Shown piece by piece: positions 25,680 to 34,101 of a DNA stretch of 64,000 nt. Position numbers and translations under genes: made by a program. The stretch is taken from assembly GCA_963753075.1 (NCBI GenBank), contig CAVWAR010000017.1, forward strand, positions 62,001-126,000, given 5' to 3'. Numbering within the stretch: the stretch's first letter is position 1; every line of letters starts with the position of its first letter. The notes under the pieces are model-generated. The model did no database searches and was not told the origin of the DNA. It saw only the letters and a list, made by a program, of their open reading frames with translations. Source of the DNA: Prado023 sp963753075. Lineage in GTDB: Bacteria; Actinomycetota; Actinomycetes; S36-B12; CAIYMF01.

Positions 25680-26096
25680 ATGTTCACCAAGCGCACCACC
25701 GCCGCACTCGTCGGAGTCGGCCTTGCACTGTCCCTGGCGGCCTGCTCGTCGGAGAGCACCGAGGACGCGAACGCCGCCTACTGCAGTGCATCCGCAGAGG
25801 TCCAGTCGGAGGTCGCCGCCCTGGGCACGCTCGTGACCAGCGACGCGACCGTGGATCAGGTCCAGGAGCAGCGTGAAGCCGTCGCCGATTCGGTGGAGAA
25901 GGCCGGCGAGGCAGCGGGGGACCTAGCCGATTCGGTCAAGGACGAGATCTCGGCTGCTGATGACGCCTTCACCGACGCCGTCGACGCCATCCCGGGGGAC
26001 GCCAGCGTCTCCGAGGCCGCGGGCGAGTACCGGGCTGCCATCCAGGCATGGGACGCTGCGGTGCTGGCGATCCGCACCGAGGTTGGCTGCAGCTAG
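25680..26096 (+). CDS. small secreted lipoprotein of unknown function
   Basis: A 138-residue lipoprotein with a basic start (MFTKRTT), a hydrophobic core and lipobox LAAC at about residue 22. The mature part is acidic and Ala/Glu/Asp-rich, probably two or three long helices (VQEQREAVADSVEKAGEAAG), and contains one further Cys pair (YCSAS near the N-terminus, VGCS at the very end) that could form a disulphide clamping the helices. No family is recognised. GAAGGAAG precedes ATG 25680 by 6 bases. A strong hairpin follows the gene, so it is a single-gene transcript. Confidence 0.75.
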   Translation: MFTKRTTAALVGVGLALSLAACSSESTEDANAAYCSASAEVQSEVAALGTLVTSDATVDQVQEQREAVADSVEKAGEAAGDLADSVKDEISAADDAFTDAVDAIPGDASVSEAAGEYRAAIQAWDAAVLAIRTEVGCS

Positions 26097-26110
26097 TCAC
26101 ACGTCTGACC

Positions 26111-26153
26111 CACGACGGGGAGTCGCGCCGACGGGCGCCGGCTCCCCGTCGTG
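26111..26153 (+). terminator. strong terminator hairpin after the lipoprotein gene
   Basis: CACGACGGGGAG (26111-26122) pairs perfectly with CTCCCCGTCGTG (26142-26153); the 19-base loop itself contains a 5-bp GCGCC/GGCGC stem. It starts 15 bases after the stop codon. Confidence 0.75.
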
Positions 26154-26194
26154 CTGCGGCGGGCCGAATGCGACCACCTGCCACACTGGGCGGC

Positions 26195-26866
26195 ATGGTC
26201 CAGCCCGAGGCGTTCACCTTCGATGACGTGGTCCTGGAGCGCGATGGTCATCGCATCCTCGACGGTGTCTCCGACCACATCCACTGGGGCTCGGCCACCG
26301 CCGTGGTGGGGGCCAGCGGCTCCGGCAAGTCGACCTTCCTGCGTATGCTCAACCGCTTCGAGGAGCCCACGCAGGGGCGAATCGAGCTCGATGGCCGATC
26401 TCTGGACGCCTATGACGTGCACGCGCTGCGCCGCCGGGTTGGCCTGGTGGCCCAACGACCCACGATGCTGACCGCCACGATCGGTGCGGAGGTCCGCGTG
26501 GCCAACCCGGACCTCGACGATGCCGCGGTGCGCGAGCTTCTTCAGCGGGTCGCGCTGCCCGACGTGTCGCTGGAGCGGGCCACCGCGACCCTCTCCGGTG
26601 GCGAGCAGCAGCGGGTGGCCCTGGCCCGGACGCTCGCGGTGGCGCCGGATGTGCTGCTCCTCGATGAGCCGACGAGCGCCCTGGACGATCGATCGGCGCA
26701 GGCTGTCGACCGGGTCATCCGCTCGCTCGTCGGCGAGGGCATGACAGTCGTGCTGGTGAGCCACGACCTCGACCGGGTCGTGGACGTCGCCGACCAGGTG
26801 CTTGTGCTCGACCAGGGCCGTCTGGTCGAGCGGGGCGGCCCGCAGGACGTGCGGTACCTGACGTGA
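26195..26866 (+). CDS. fetA: ABC transporter ATP-binding protein, FetA-like
   Basis: A 223-residue ATPase with Walker A GASGSGKST, Q-loop VGLVAQRPTML, signature LSGGEQQRV, Walker B LLLDEPTSAL and switch His in VLVSHDLDR. Its size and its partner, a UPF0014/FetB-type permease overlapping by 4 bases, identify it as the FetA (YbbL)-like component. In E. coli, FetAB is linked to iron export and peroxide resistance; that role is transferred from the family and not shown here. ATG 26195 is chosen because longer versions run back through the terminator hairpin; there is no Shine-Dalgarno sequence, which fits a leaderless start (weak -10 CACACT 7 bases upstream). Confidence 0.85.
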   Translation: MVQPEAFTFDDVVLERDGHRILDGVSDHIHWGSATAVVGASGSGKSTFLRMLNRFEEPTQGRIELDGRSLDAYDVHALRRRVGLVAQRPTMLTATIGAEVRVANPDLDDAAVRELLQRVALPDVSLERATATLSGGEQQRVALARTLAVAPDVLLLDEPTSALDDRSAQAVDRVIRSLVGEGMTVVLVSHDLDRVVDVADQVLVLDQGRLVERGGPQDVRYLT

Positions 26867-27645
26867 ACACCACCCCGCAGGTCCCCGACTGGCTGGGCGT
26901 GGTCGCCTCGATAGTGCTGGTCGGCATCGCCGTGCTTGTGTCGATCCGGGCGCGGCTGGGCCTCGCGCGCGAACTGCTCTGGGCCGCGCTGCGCGCCTTC
27001 GTCCAGCTTCTGGCGGTAGGTGCCCTGCTGACCGTCCTGTTCACGCGGGCCGGTCTGCTGGGCGCCCTGGCCTGGGTGACCGGGATGGTCCTGATCGCCG
27101 GCTTCGTCGCTGCCGGCCGGGCCAAGGCGCTGCCGAAGGGTCGCTCGATCGCGTGGATCGCGGTCGGCACCGGGACGGCAACGACACTGGGGGTGCTGTT
27201 GATCCTGGGGGTCATCGAGCCGGTGCCCTCCGTGGTGGTGCCCGTAGGCGGGATGGTGGTCAGTGGCGCGATGACCACGGCCATTCTCACGATGCGCCGC
27301 CTGACCGACACCGCCGCCGAGCAGCGGCCCGACATCGAGGCTCGCCTGGCGCTCGGGCAGACCGCCGAGGAGGCGATGGCCCCGCACCTGCGCCGTTCGG
27401 TGACGATGGCCCTGCTGCCGGCCATCGACTCGACGAAGGTGGTCGGGCTGATTGCACTGCCGGGGGCCATGACCGGCCTGATCCTGGCTGGGGTGGAGCC
27501 GATCGTGGCTGTCCGGTACCAGATCGTCGTGATGTACATGCTGCTCGCGGCTGCCTCGATCAGTGCCATCGTGGCGGCGCGCCTGGCGCAGCGTGCCCTG
27601 TTCGACGACGCCGATCGGCTCTACCGGGTGGAGGCGTCCTCCTAG
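26863..27645 (+). CDS. fetB: ABC transporter permease, FetB/UPF0014 family
   Basis: A 260-residue membrane protein with about seven helices. The family hallmark is the helix ending LIALPGAMTGLILAGVEP followed by AVRYQIVVMYMLLAAASIS, both clearly present. GTG 26863 overlaps the ATPase stop as GTGA. With the ATPase it would form an exporter, probably for iron. The gene ends 1 bp from the convergent CNNM-type gene, so the two transcripts must overlap or end within coding sequence. Confidence 0.88.
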   Translation: MNTTPQVPDWLGVVASIVLVGIAVLVSIRARLGLARELLWAALRAFVQLLAVGALLTVLFTRAGLLGALAWVTGMVLIAGFVAAGRAKALPKGRSIAWIAVGTGTATTLGVLLILGVIEPVPSVVVPVGGMVVSGAMTTAILTMRRLTDTAAEQRPDIEARLALGQTAEEAMAPHLRRSVTMALLPAIDSTKVVGLIALPGAMTGLILAGVEPIVAVRYQIVVMYMLLAAASISAIVAARLAQRALFDDADRLYRVEASS

Positions 27646-27646
27646 C

Positions 27647-28684
27647 TCATCGGGCCGTGAGCTGGGTGGGCGGCAGCAGCTGCTCGAGCATGTCGCGCAG
27701 GGTCACGACCCCGACGACAGTGCCGCCGTCGGTGACCAGCGCGAGGTGATTGCGGGTCTGGCGCATCGCGGCCAGCGCCTCATGCACGGTGGTGTCAGCC
27801 TCGACGGTGAACACCGGCCGGGCCAGCAGACTTGCTGGTGCCTCCTCGGGGAGGGCCAGGGTGTCGCGCACGTGCACGACACCGACCACGTCAGCCACGT
27901 CGCCGCGGTCCGTCAGGTTGCCGAGCAGGATGCGACCCCGACCGGTTGAGCGGGTGGCGTCGCGCACCTGTCCGGCGGTCGCGTCCGGCGTGACGATGGT
28001 GAGATCCTCGCCGCGGGTCACCAGGTCGCCGACCGGGACCACATGCATCTCCAGTGCCCCGGCGATCTGGGCCGAGTAGCTCAGGTCCAGCGCGCCTACA
28101 TTCACGGAGTGCTCGACCAGGTGTCGGAGGTCGTCCGGGTTCCGCCCACTCGCGATGGTGTCCGATGGCTGCACCCCGACCGCCCGGACGAGCCGGTTGG
28201 CGGCCTGGTTCAGGGCACGCAGCAATGGGCGGGTCAGCGCCATGAAGGCGCGCATCGGCAGGGCCAGCAGCGTCGCGGACCGCTCGGGATGTGCGATGGC
28301 CCAGGACTTCGGGGCCATCTCCCCGATCACCAGGTGCAGGAAGGTGACGATGAACAGCGCGAGCACGAAGGCGACCACGTCGGCGACGACCGAGGTCAGG
28401 CCCACCGCCTCCAGCGCCGGAGCGAGCCAGTGATGGACGGCCGGCTTGGTGATGGCGCCGAGCGCCAGCGTGCACACGGTGATGCCCAGCTGCGATCCGG
28501 CGAGCAGCAGCGTCAGCTCGTTGGAGCTGCGCAGGGCGGCCCGGGCGGACCTGCTGGTCGCGGCGGCATCCTCGAGCCGGTGCTTGCGGGCCGCCATCAG
28601 GGCGAACTCGACCGCCACGAAGAACGCGCTGGAGGCGATGATGACCACCGTGGCGATGACGACGAACACGACGGAGTCGCTCAT
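27647..28684 (-). CDS. CNNM/CorC-type membrane protein (short form)
   Basis: A 345-residue protein with an N-terminal CNNM (DUF21) membrane domain of three to four helices (about 1-175), containing FFVAVEFALMAARKHRL and HLVIGEMAPKSWAIA, and a C-terminal CBS pair (about 205-335, ending TDGGTVVGVVTLRDMLEQL). It lacks the extra CorC/HlyC domain of its neighbour. CNNM proteins are linked to Mg2+ or Co2+ transport or its control. Its ATG overlaps the stop of the longer paralogue by 4 bases, so the two are made together and may form a hetero-oligomer. Confidence 0.88.
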   Translation of the reverse strand: MSDSVVFVVIATVVIIASSAFFVAVEFALMAARKHRLEDAAATSRSARAALRSSNELTLLLAGSQLGITVCTLALGAITKPAVHHWLAPALEAVGLTSVVADVVAFVLALFIVTFLHLVIGEMAPKSWAIAHPERSATLLALPMRAFMALTRPLLRALNQAANRLVRAVGVQPSDTIASGRNPDDLRHLVEHSVNVGALDLSYSAQIAGALEMHVVPVGDLVTRGEDLTIVTPDATAGQVRDATRSTGRGRILLGNLTDRGDVADVVGVVHVRDTLALPEEAPASLLARPVFTVEADTTVHEALAAMRQTRNHLALVTDGGTVVGVVTLRDMLEQLLPPTQLTAR

Positions 28685-30108
28685 GGGGAATCCTCGCCGT
28701 CGTGGTCCGTGGCCGCGCCGGGGTCGGAGGCCTCGTCGATGGTCGCCGGGGCGACGTCCTCAAGCGTGACCCGCACCCGCGCCGGGACGTGGCTGTGAAC
28801 CTCCAGGACCGTGATCATCAGGGCCTGTCGCGTGGGCGCGTCATGGCTGGCCAGGTCCCCGGGATCGGGCTCGACGTCGACCTCGACCGTGGTCCCCGGC
28901 TCGGGCAGGCCGCCGTGGGCGGCGATGACCAGCCCGGAGACGGTCTCGTAGTCACCCCGGGGCACGTCAAGGTCCAGGGCGCGCTCGAACTCGTCGATGT
29001 GCACGTCACCGGCCATCAGCCACGAGCCGTCCTCGGTGGGCGGGCGCACCGAGTCGTCCTGGGTCGCGGGATCATGCTCGTCGGTGATCTCCCCAACAAG
29101 CTCCTCGGCCAGGTCCTCGATGGTGAGCACCCCGGCGAACCCGCCGTACTCGTCGACCACACACGCCAACTGGTTCGACGTTGTGGTCAGCGTGGCCAGC
29201 GCATCAGGCAGCCGCATCAGGGTGGGGATGATCAGGGCCGACTTCTGGATGCTGGAGACGGGGTCGGTGTCGGGTCGGTCCGTGGACAGCACGTCGGCGA
29301 GCCGGACTATGCCCAGGATCGCGTCGGTCTCCTCAGCAAGGACCGGGTAGCGGGAGTGACCTGCGGCCATCAGCGCCCGGACGTCGCCGATCGAGTCCTC
29401 GTCGGAGACCGTGTCCACCCGGGCGCGGGGGATCATCGCGTGCTCGACGTCGCGCGAGGGGAAGTCGAGGATGCGGTCGATCATGACCGACAGCTCGTCG
29501 GGGAGATCACCGCTCTCGCGGGAATCGGCCACGATGTGCTCGAGATCCCGGGCCGATGCTGAGTGCTCCACGTCGTGCACGGGTTCGATGCGCAGCAGCC
29601 GCAGCAGCGCGTTGGACGCCTTGTCGAAGAACGTGATCAGCCACCCCATCAGCTTCAGGTAGAGGGTGGTGGAACCGGCCAGGCGCAGCGCGACCGGCAT
29701 CGGCTCGGCAATGGCCAGGTTCTTCGGGAACAGCTCGCCGAAGAGCATCTGGACCAGCGTCGAGAAGAGCAGGGCCAACAACGCCCCCAGCGCGAGGGCG
29801 ACGGCTGTGGAGACCCCGATGCCGCCGAACATCGTGCCCAGCGAGCGGCCGATCAACGGCTCCGCCGCGTAGCCGACCAGCAGGCCGGTGACTGTGATGC
29901 CCAGCTGGGCGCCGGAGAGCATGAAGGAGGTGCGCCGGGTGACCGCCAGTGCTCGCTTCGCCGAGGTGTCACCGGACTCCGTCAGTGACGCGAGCCGTGA
30001 CCGGTCGACGGCCATGTAGGCGAACTCCTGGGCCACGAAGTACCCGGTGGCCACCGTGATGAGCCCGACCACCAGCATGCCCAGGAGCAGCGTCAGAACC
30101 GTGATCAC
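28681..30108 (-). CDS. CNNM/CorC-type membrane protein (long form)
   Basis: A 475-residue protein: CNNM membrane domain (about 1-180; MLFGELFPKNLAIAEP is the conserved loop), a CBS pair (about 215-335; VVDEYGGFAGVLTIEDLAEE) and a C-terminal CorC/HlyC domain (about 365-455). An acidic tail closes the protein. It is the first gene of a two-gene operon with the short paralogue. Mg2+/Co2+ efflux or regulation is the family role. GTG 30108 follows GAAGGGAC. Confidence 0.9.
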   Translation of the reverse strand: MITVLTLLLGMLVVGLITVATGYFVAQEFAYMAVDRSRLASLTESGDTSAKRALAVTRRTSFMLSGAQLGITVTGLLVGYAAEPLIGRSLGTMFGGIGVSTAVALALGALLALLFSTLVQMLFGELFPKNLAIAEPMPVALRLAGSTTLYLKLMGWLITFFDKASNALLRLLRIEPVHDVEHSASARDLEHIVADSRESGDLPDELSVMIDRILDFPSRDVEHAMIPRARVDTVSDEDSIGDVRALMAAGHSRYPVLAEETDAILGIVRLADVLSTDRPDTDPVSSIQKSALIIPTLMRLPDALATLTTTSNQLACVVDEYGGFAGVLTIEDLAEELVGEITDEHDPATQDDSVRPPTEDGSWLMAGDVHIDEFERALDLDVPRGDYETVSGLVIAAHGGLPEPGTTVEVDVEPDPGDLASHDAPTRQALMITVLEVHSHVPARVRVTLEDVAPATIDEASDPGAATDHDGEDSP

Positions 30109-30207
30109 CGATGCCGTCCCTTCGACTTCGGTTCAGACATGGCGGCCATCCTAGGCGCTGGTCGGTGTGGTGCCCGTCCATCTCGGGGGAGGGGACGGAC
30201 ATGCCAA

Positions 30208-30243
30208 GACCCGCGCCGAGGTCGGAGCGACTCGGGGCGGGTC
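30208..30243 (-). terminator. terminator of the SHOCT-protein gene
   Basis: GACCCGCGCCGAG (30208-30220) pairs with CTCGGGGCGGGTC (30231-30243) at 12 of 13 positions around a 10-base loop. On the minus strand it begins 12 bases after the stop at 30256. Confidence 0.65.
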
Positions 30244-30255
30244 CTGGTAGGTGGA

Positions 30256-30651
30256 TCAGGCCAGGGCCTTGGCCTTCAGAGCATCGAACTCGGCCTGGGT
30301 GATCGCACCGGAGTCCAGCAGCGACTTGGCGCTCGCGATCTGGTCGGCCGGTGACTTCGCGTCAGCAGCGACCGACTGGATGTACTTCGCCTGGTCGGCG
30401 TGCGCCTCCTGCATCCTGGCCATCTGGCGCTCCTGCATGCTCTTGCCGCGGAAGATCAGGTAGATCAGGGCGCCGAAGAACCAGAGGAAGATCAGGATCA
30501 GGGACCAGCCGGCCTTGGCCCAGCCGCTGAGGGTGTTGTCGCTGAACATGTCGAACAGGCAACGGAACCAGACTGTCAGGGCGGCGATCCAGATGAAGAA
30601 CATGAGGCTCCACAGGAGGACGTCCCAGAAGCTGGTGGCGTTGAAATCCAT
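30256..30651 (-). CDS. small membrane protein with PLDc_N-like region and SHOCT domain
   Basis: A 131-residue protein. Two hydrophobic helices (about 9-31 and 43-67) contain the PLDc_N-like element WSLILIFLWFFGALIYLIF; a short coiled segment (MQERQMARMQEAHADQAKY) links them to a C-terminal SHOCT motif, SAKSLLDSGAITQAEFDALK. SHOCT modules are oligomerisation tails found in many small envelope proteins; function unknown. AAAGG precedes ATG 30651. It lies between the ATPase and CNNM genes on the same strand, 77 bp downstream of the ATPase. Confidence 0.8.
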   Translation of the reverse strand: MDFNATSFWDVLLWSLMFFIWIAALTVWFRCLFDMFSDNTLSGWAKAGWSLILIFLWFFGALIYLIFRGKSMQERQMARMQEAHADQAKYIQSVAADAKSPADQIASAKSLLDSGAITQAEFDALKAKALA

Positions 30652-30728
30652 GATTGTGCCTTTCGTCGAGGTCGTGCGGTGGTTGTCGGTGGGTCGAGGG
30701 GCTCCGTGCCCGTCGGCTGGGCATGCGG

Positions 30729-33527
30729 CTACGAGCCCGCGGCCACCCCAGCAGGTTCGCGCTGGTCGGTCTTGGGCAGGGCACGTGCGGGGCTCACGGC
30801 GTGCGCCACGTCGACCGGGGCCTGGCTGGCCGCACGCCGGCGGCGGAGGCCCTTGCTGAGCTCGATGACGATCGGCACGACGAGGGACAGGGCGATGCAG
30901 GCCACCCACTGGCCGCCGGTGAGCGACATGGTGCTCAGCAGCCTCTGCATGAAGGCCAACTCGACTGCAGCGACGGTGATCAGGACCGGGATCGACAGGA
31001 TCTTCAGGGCGTCGAGGATCGGGGCCGCGAGGCCCGACTCCGGCTCCCTGCGCAGGACCAGCCCACTGAGGATCGTGCCGAACGCCATCACGACGAAGGC
31101 CATGGTCATCGGCACGCTGGCCTGATCACCCATCAGCTCCCCGGGGCCCAAGCGCAGGGCGATGAACGTGACCAGGAACAGCGTTCCGCCGTAGATGACC
31201 CACTGCCTGATCGCCATGGGGTTGGACAGGCCGACGTCCGGGTCCCGCGGAGGACGGCTCATGATCCCGGGACCGACGGGCTCCCGCATGATCACCATCA
31301 CCGGGAAGATCGAGATGAAGAAGTTCAGGAACAGGACCATCATCGGGGTCAGGGCAACGCCCTCGTTGATGTTGAAGATGCTGGCCGTGAGGAACAGCAG
31401 GACCAGCGACAGCAGCTGGCTCATCTGGTAGCGGACGTAGTTGACGATCTTCTCGTAGGTGCTGCGTCCCAGCTCGACCGCCGTGACCAGCGTGCCGAAG
31501 TTGTCGTCAGTGAGGATCATCTTGCCGGCCTGCTTGGTCACCTCGCTGCCGGATCCCATGGCGACGCCGATGTCGGCCTGCTTGAGGGCAGCGGCGTCGT
31601 TCACGGCGTCGCCGGTCATGGCCACGATGTCACCGCGGTCCTGCATCAGCTTGGCCAGGCGGAGCTTGTCCTGCGGGGTGACCCGACCGAAGACGTGCAG
31701 GTCGGGCAGCGCGGCGGTCAGGTCCTCGTCGCTCATCACGGCGATCTCCGGGCCACTGATCGCGCCGGGCGCCAGCCCGAGCTCAGCGCCGATGGCCGAC
31801 GCCGTGATGGCGTGGTCGCCGGTGATCATCCGGACCTCGATGCCTGCCTTCCGGGCGATCCGGACCGCCTCGATCGCGGAGGGCCGCAGCGGATCGATGA
31901 TCCCCACCATCCCGACGAACTGCAGGTCGGCGACGAAGGACATCGGATCGGCGACGACCTCGGACTCCTGGCCCGAGACGTCGCGCACGGCGAAGGCCAG
32001 GACACGCAGGCCCTTCTCCGACATCTCGCGGTTGGCCGCGAGGACTGACTCCAGGGCATCGGCCATCGGGACGCTGCCGTCGTCGGTGAGCATGGTTGCG
32101 CACCGCTTGAGCACGACGTCCGGGCCGCCCTTGACCAGCTCGATCAGGACTTCGCCGTCGGGACCGGTGACGTTGTGGAATGTGGCCATGAACTTGTACG
32201 CCGAGTCGAAGGGGACCTCGGCCACGCGCGGGTAGGCGCGCCGGCTCTCATCGGCGTCCACACCGATCTTCGCGGCCAGCACGACCAGGGCAGCCTCGGT
32301 CGGGTCGCCGATGACGTCGCCGGAGTCGGAGACCGTGGCATCGCTGCACAGGGTCAGGCCGTAGGCGAGCTTCGTGAAGTCCGGGGTGGCGTCGCCGGCG
32401 GCGTGTCGGATGGTGCCTGTCTTGGCGTACCCCTCGCCGGCCACCTGGTACCAGTGCCGCCGGACGTACATCGTGCGCACCATCATCTCGTTCATCGTGA
32501 GGGTGCCGGTCTTGTCGGAGTTGATGGAGCTTGTCGCGCCCAGCGTCTCGACGTCAGTCAGGTTCTTGACGATCGCCTTGGCCGCGGCCAGCTGCTTGGC
32601 GCCGTAGGCGAGCATGGCCTGGACGAATGTCGGCAGGCCGGTGGGGATCGCCGAGATGGCCATGGCCACACCGAGCAGCAGCACCTGGCTCGGGTCCTGG
32701 CCGCGGTACAGCCCGATCGCGACGATGACGGCCACGGCCCCCCACGCGATCAGGCCCAGGACCTTGGTCAGTGAGTCCAGCTCCTGCTGGAGTGGGGACT
32801 TGCCGGGCTGCACCGCCGAGAGCATCGAGGCGATCTGGCCCATCTGGGTGTTCATCCCGGACTCGGTCACGACCATGGTGCCGGTGCCCCGGGTCACCGA
32901 GGTGTTCTGGAACAGCATGTTCGTGCGGTCACCGAGGGCGACCTCGGGCTTGTCGATGGTGCTGGGGTCCTTGCTGATCGGTGCGCTCTCGCCGGTGAGG
33001 GCGGCCTCCTGGGTCTCGAGGGTGGCCGACTTCAGGAGTCGGCCGTCAGCCGGGACGATGTCCCCGGACTCCAGGTTGACGATGTCCCCGGGCACCAGGT
33101 CTGTGGCGCTGATCTGCACCAGGGTGCCGTCGCGGACGACCTTGGCCTGGGGTGTGGTCATCTTGGCCAGGGCGTCAACGCTGGCCCGGGCCTTCATCTC
33201 CTGCTGGGTGCCCATCACCACGTTGAGGACGACCAGGAAGGCGACGATGAGCGCCGTCGACCACTCCTGGATCCCCATGCTGACCACGCTGACCGCGACC
33301 AGCATGAGGTTCATCGAGTCCTTGAGCTGGGCCAGGGCTAGGGCCCACACCGACGGGGAGGGTTCTGCGGCGATCACGTTCGGGCCGTAGGTCGCCAACC
33401 GGGCGGTGGCCTCGCCGCTGCTGAGCCCGGAGTCGGCATTCGAGCCCAGGGCCGACAGGACGTCATCGACCGGCTTGTCGAACCACGTCGCGGACAGGTC
33501 AACCGACTCAGCCGGTGATGTGGTCAT
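30729..33527 (-). CDS. P-type ATPase of unknown cation specificity
   Basis: A 932-residue P-type ATPase with the full domain order: N-terminal cation-ATPase segment, actuator (TGES at 178-181), phosphorylation site SDKTGTLT with Asp338, nucleotide domain (KGGPD, 466-470) and hinge GDAVND (639-644), plus ten predicted helices. Overall it resembles P2-type Ca2+/Na+ pumps, but the transport-site residues differ. Helix 4 has IPTGLP (Thr296) where Ca2+ pumps have PEGLP, helix 5 has Leu705 and Leu708 where SERCA has Asn and Glu, and helix 6 has NFFISIFP (Ser739) where NLVTDGLP is usual. The transported ion is therefore unclear. CGGAGGAA fixes ATG 33527. Confidence 0.9.
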   Translation of the reverse strand: MTTSPAESVDLSATWFDKPVDDVLSALGSNADSGLSSGEATARLATYGPNVIAAEPSPSVWALALAQLKDSMNLMLVAVSVVSMGIQEWSTALIVAFLVVLNVVMGTQQEMKARASVDALAKMTTPQAKVVRDGTLVQISATDLVPGDIVNLESGDIVPADGRLLKSATLETQEAALTGESAPISKDPSTIDKPEVALGDRTNMLFQNTSVTRGTGTMVVTESGMNTQMGQIASMLSAVQPGKSPLQQELDSLTKVLGLIAWGAVAVIVAIGLYRGQDPSQVLLLGVAMAISAIPTGLPTFVQAMLAYGAKQLAAAKAIVKNLTDVETLGATSSINSDKTGTLTMNEMMVRTMYVRRHWYQVAGEGYAKTGTIRHAAGDATPDFTKLAYGLTLCSDATVSDSGDVIGDPTEAALVVLAAKIGVDADESRRAYPRVAEVPFDSAYKFMATFHNVTGPDGEVLIELVKGGPDVVLKRCATMLTDDGSVPMADALESVLAANREMSEKGLRVLAFAVRDVSGQESEVVADPMSFVADLQFVGMVGIIDPLRPSAIEAVRIARKAGIEVRMITGDHAITASAIGAELGLAPGAISGPEIAVMSDEDLTAALPDLHVFGRVTPQDKLRLAKLMQDRGDIVAMTGDAVNDAAALKQADIGVAMGSGSEVTKQAGKMILTDDNFGTLVTAVELGRSTYEKIVNYVRYQMSQLLSLVLLFLTASIFNINEGVALTPMMVLFLNFFISIFPVMVIMREPVGPGIMSRPPRDPDVGLSNPMAIRQWVIYGGTLFLVTFIALRLGPGELMGDQASVPMTMAFVVMAFGTILSGLVLRREPESGLAAPILDALKILSIPVLITVAAVELAFMQRLLSTMSLTGGQWVACIALSLVVPIVIELSKGLRRRRAASQAPVDVAHAVSPARALPKTDQREPAGVAAGS

Positions 33528-33627
33528 GGAGTTCCTCCGAAATCGATGGTGGAGGCCATTCCATCACACGGACGGCAGTCCGACCCTTCGCCCCACAACG
33601 CGCCGGCCCGGTTGAGAGCATGGGCCC

Positions 33628-34101
33628 GTGAGCCACAGCCAGAACACCACGCCCGGGCCCAGCATTCAGCAACGCCTCTACCCGGAGCTCACCTGCTTCG
33701 GGTGCGGGCACGCCAACCCCAAGGGTCTGCACCTGAACAGCTATCCCGCCGACGACGCGGTGATCGGGCAGTTCCAGCCCTCGCCCGAGCATGACAACGG
33801 TTTCGGCTACCTCAACGGCGGGATCATCGCCACAGTGCTCGACTGCCACAGCGGCGCAGCGGTCTTCCATGCAGCCGATCAGCGCGGGCTGCTCCGGGCG
33901 CCCGGAGCCCCGCTGCTCTACGTCACCGCGGGGCTCGACCTGCGCTACCTGCGGCCCTGCCCGCTGGGCGAACCCCTGGACCTCCGGGCGGTGATCGCCT
34001 CAGCGGATGACGACCAGATGACGGTCGAGGTCGAGCTGCTCTGGGACGCCAAGCCCCGGGCCGCCGCCACCGCGCTGTGGAAGCGCTGGCGACCTCGCTA
34101 G
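33628..34101 (+). CDS. hotdog-fold thioesterase (PaaI family)
   Basis: A 157-residue hotdog-fold protein. The N-terminal CFGCGHANPKGLHL and the helix-capping GYLNGGIIATVLDCHSGAA are typical of PaaI-type acyl-CoA thioesterases, with Asn/Gly replacing the His-Gly-Gly found in many. It acts in the cytoplasm on an acyl-CoA of unknown type. GTG 33628 gives the full family start. Its last 4 bases overlap the 3' end of the convergent cyclase-like gene. Confidence 0.82.
   Translation: MSHSQNTTPGPSIQQRLYPELTCFGCGHANPKGLHLNSYPADDAVIGQFQPSPEHDNGFGYLNGGIIATVLDCHSGAAVFHAADQRGLLRAPGAPLLYVTAGLDLRYLRPCPLGEPLDLRAVIASADDDQMTVEVELLWDAKPRAAATALWKRWRPR

Noticed and set aside
30729..33527. Annotating the P-type ATPase as a calcium pump
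   Set aside because: Residues for Ca2+ binding on helices 4, 5 and 6 are not present.
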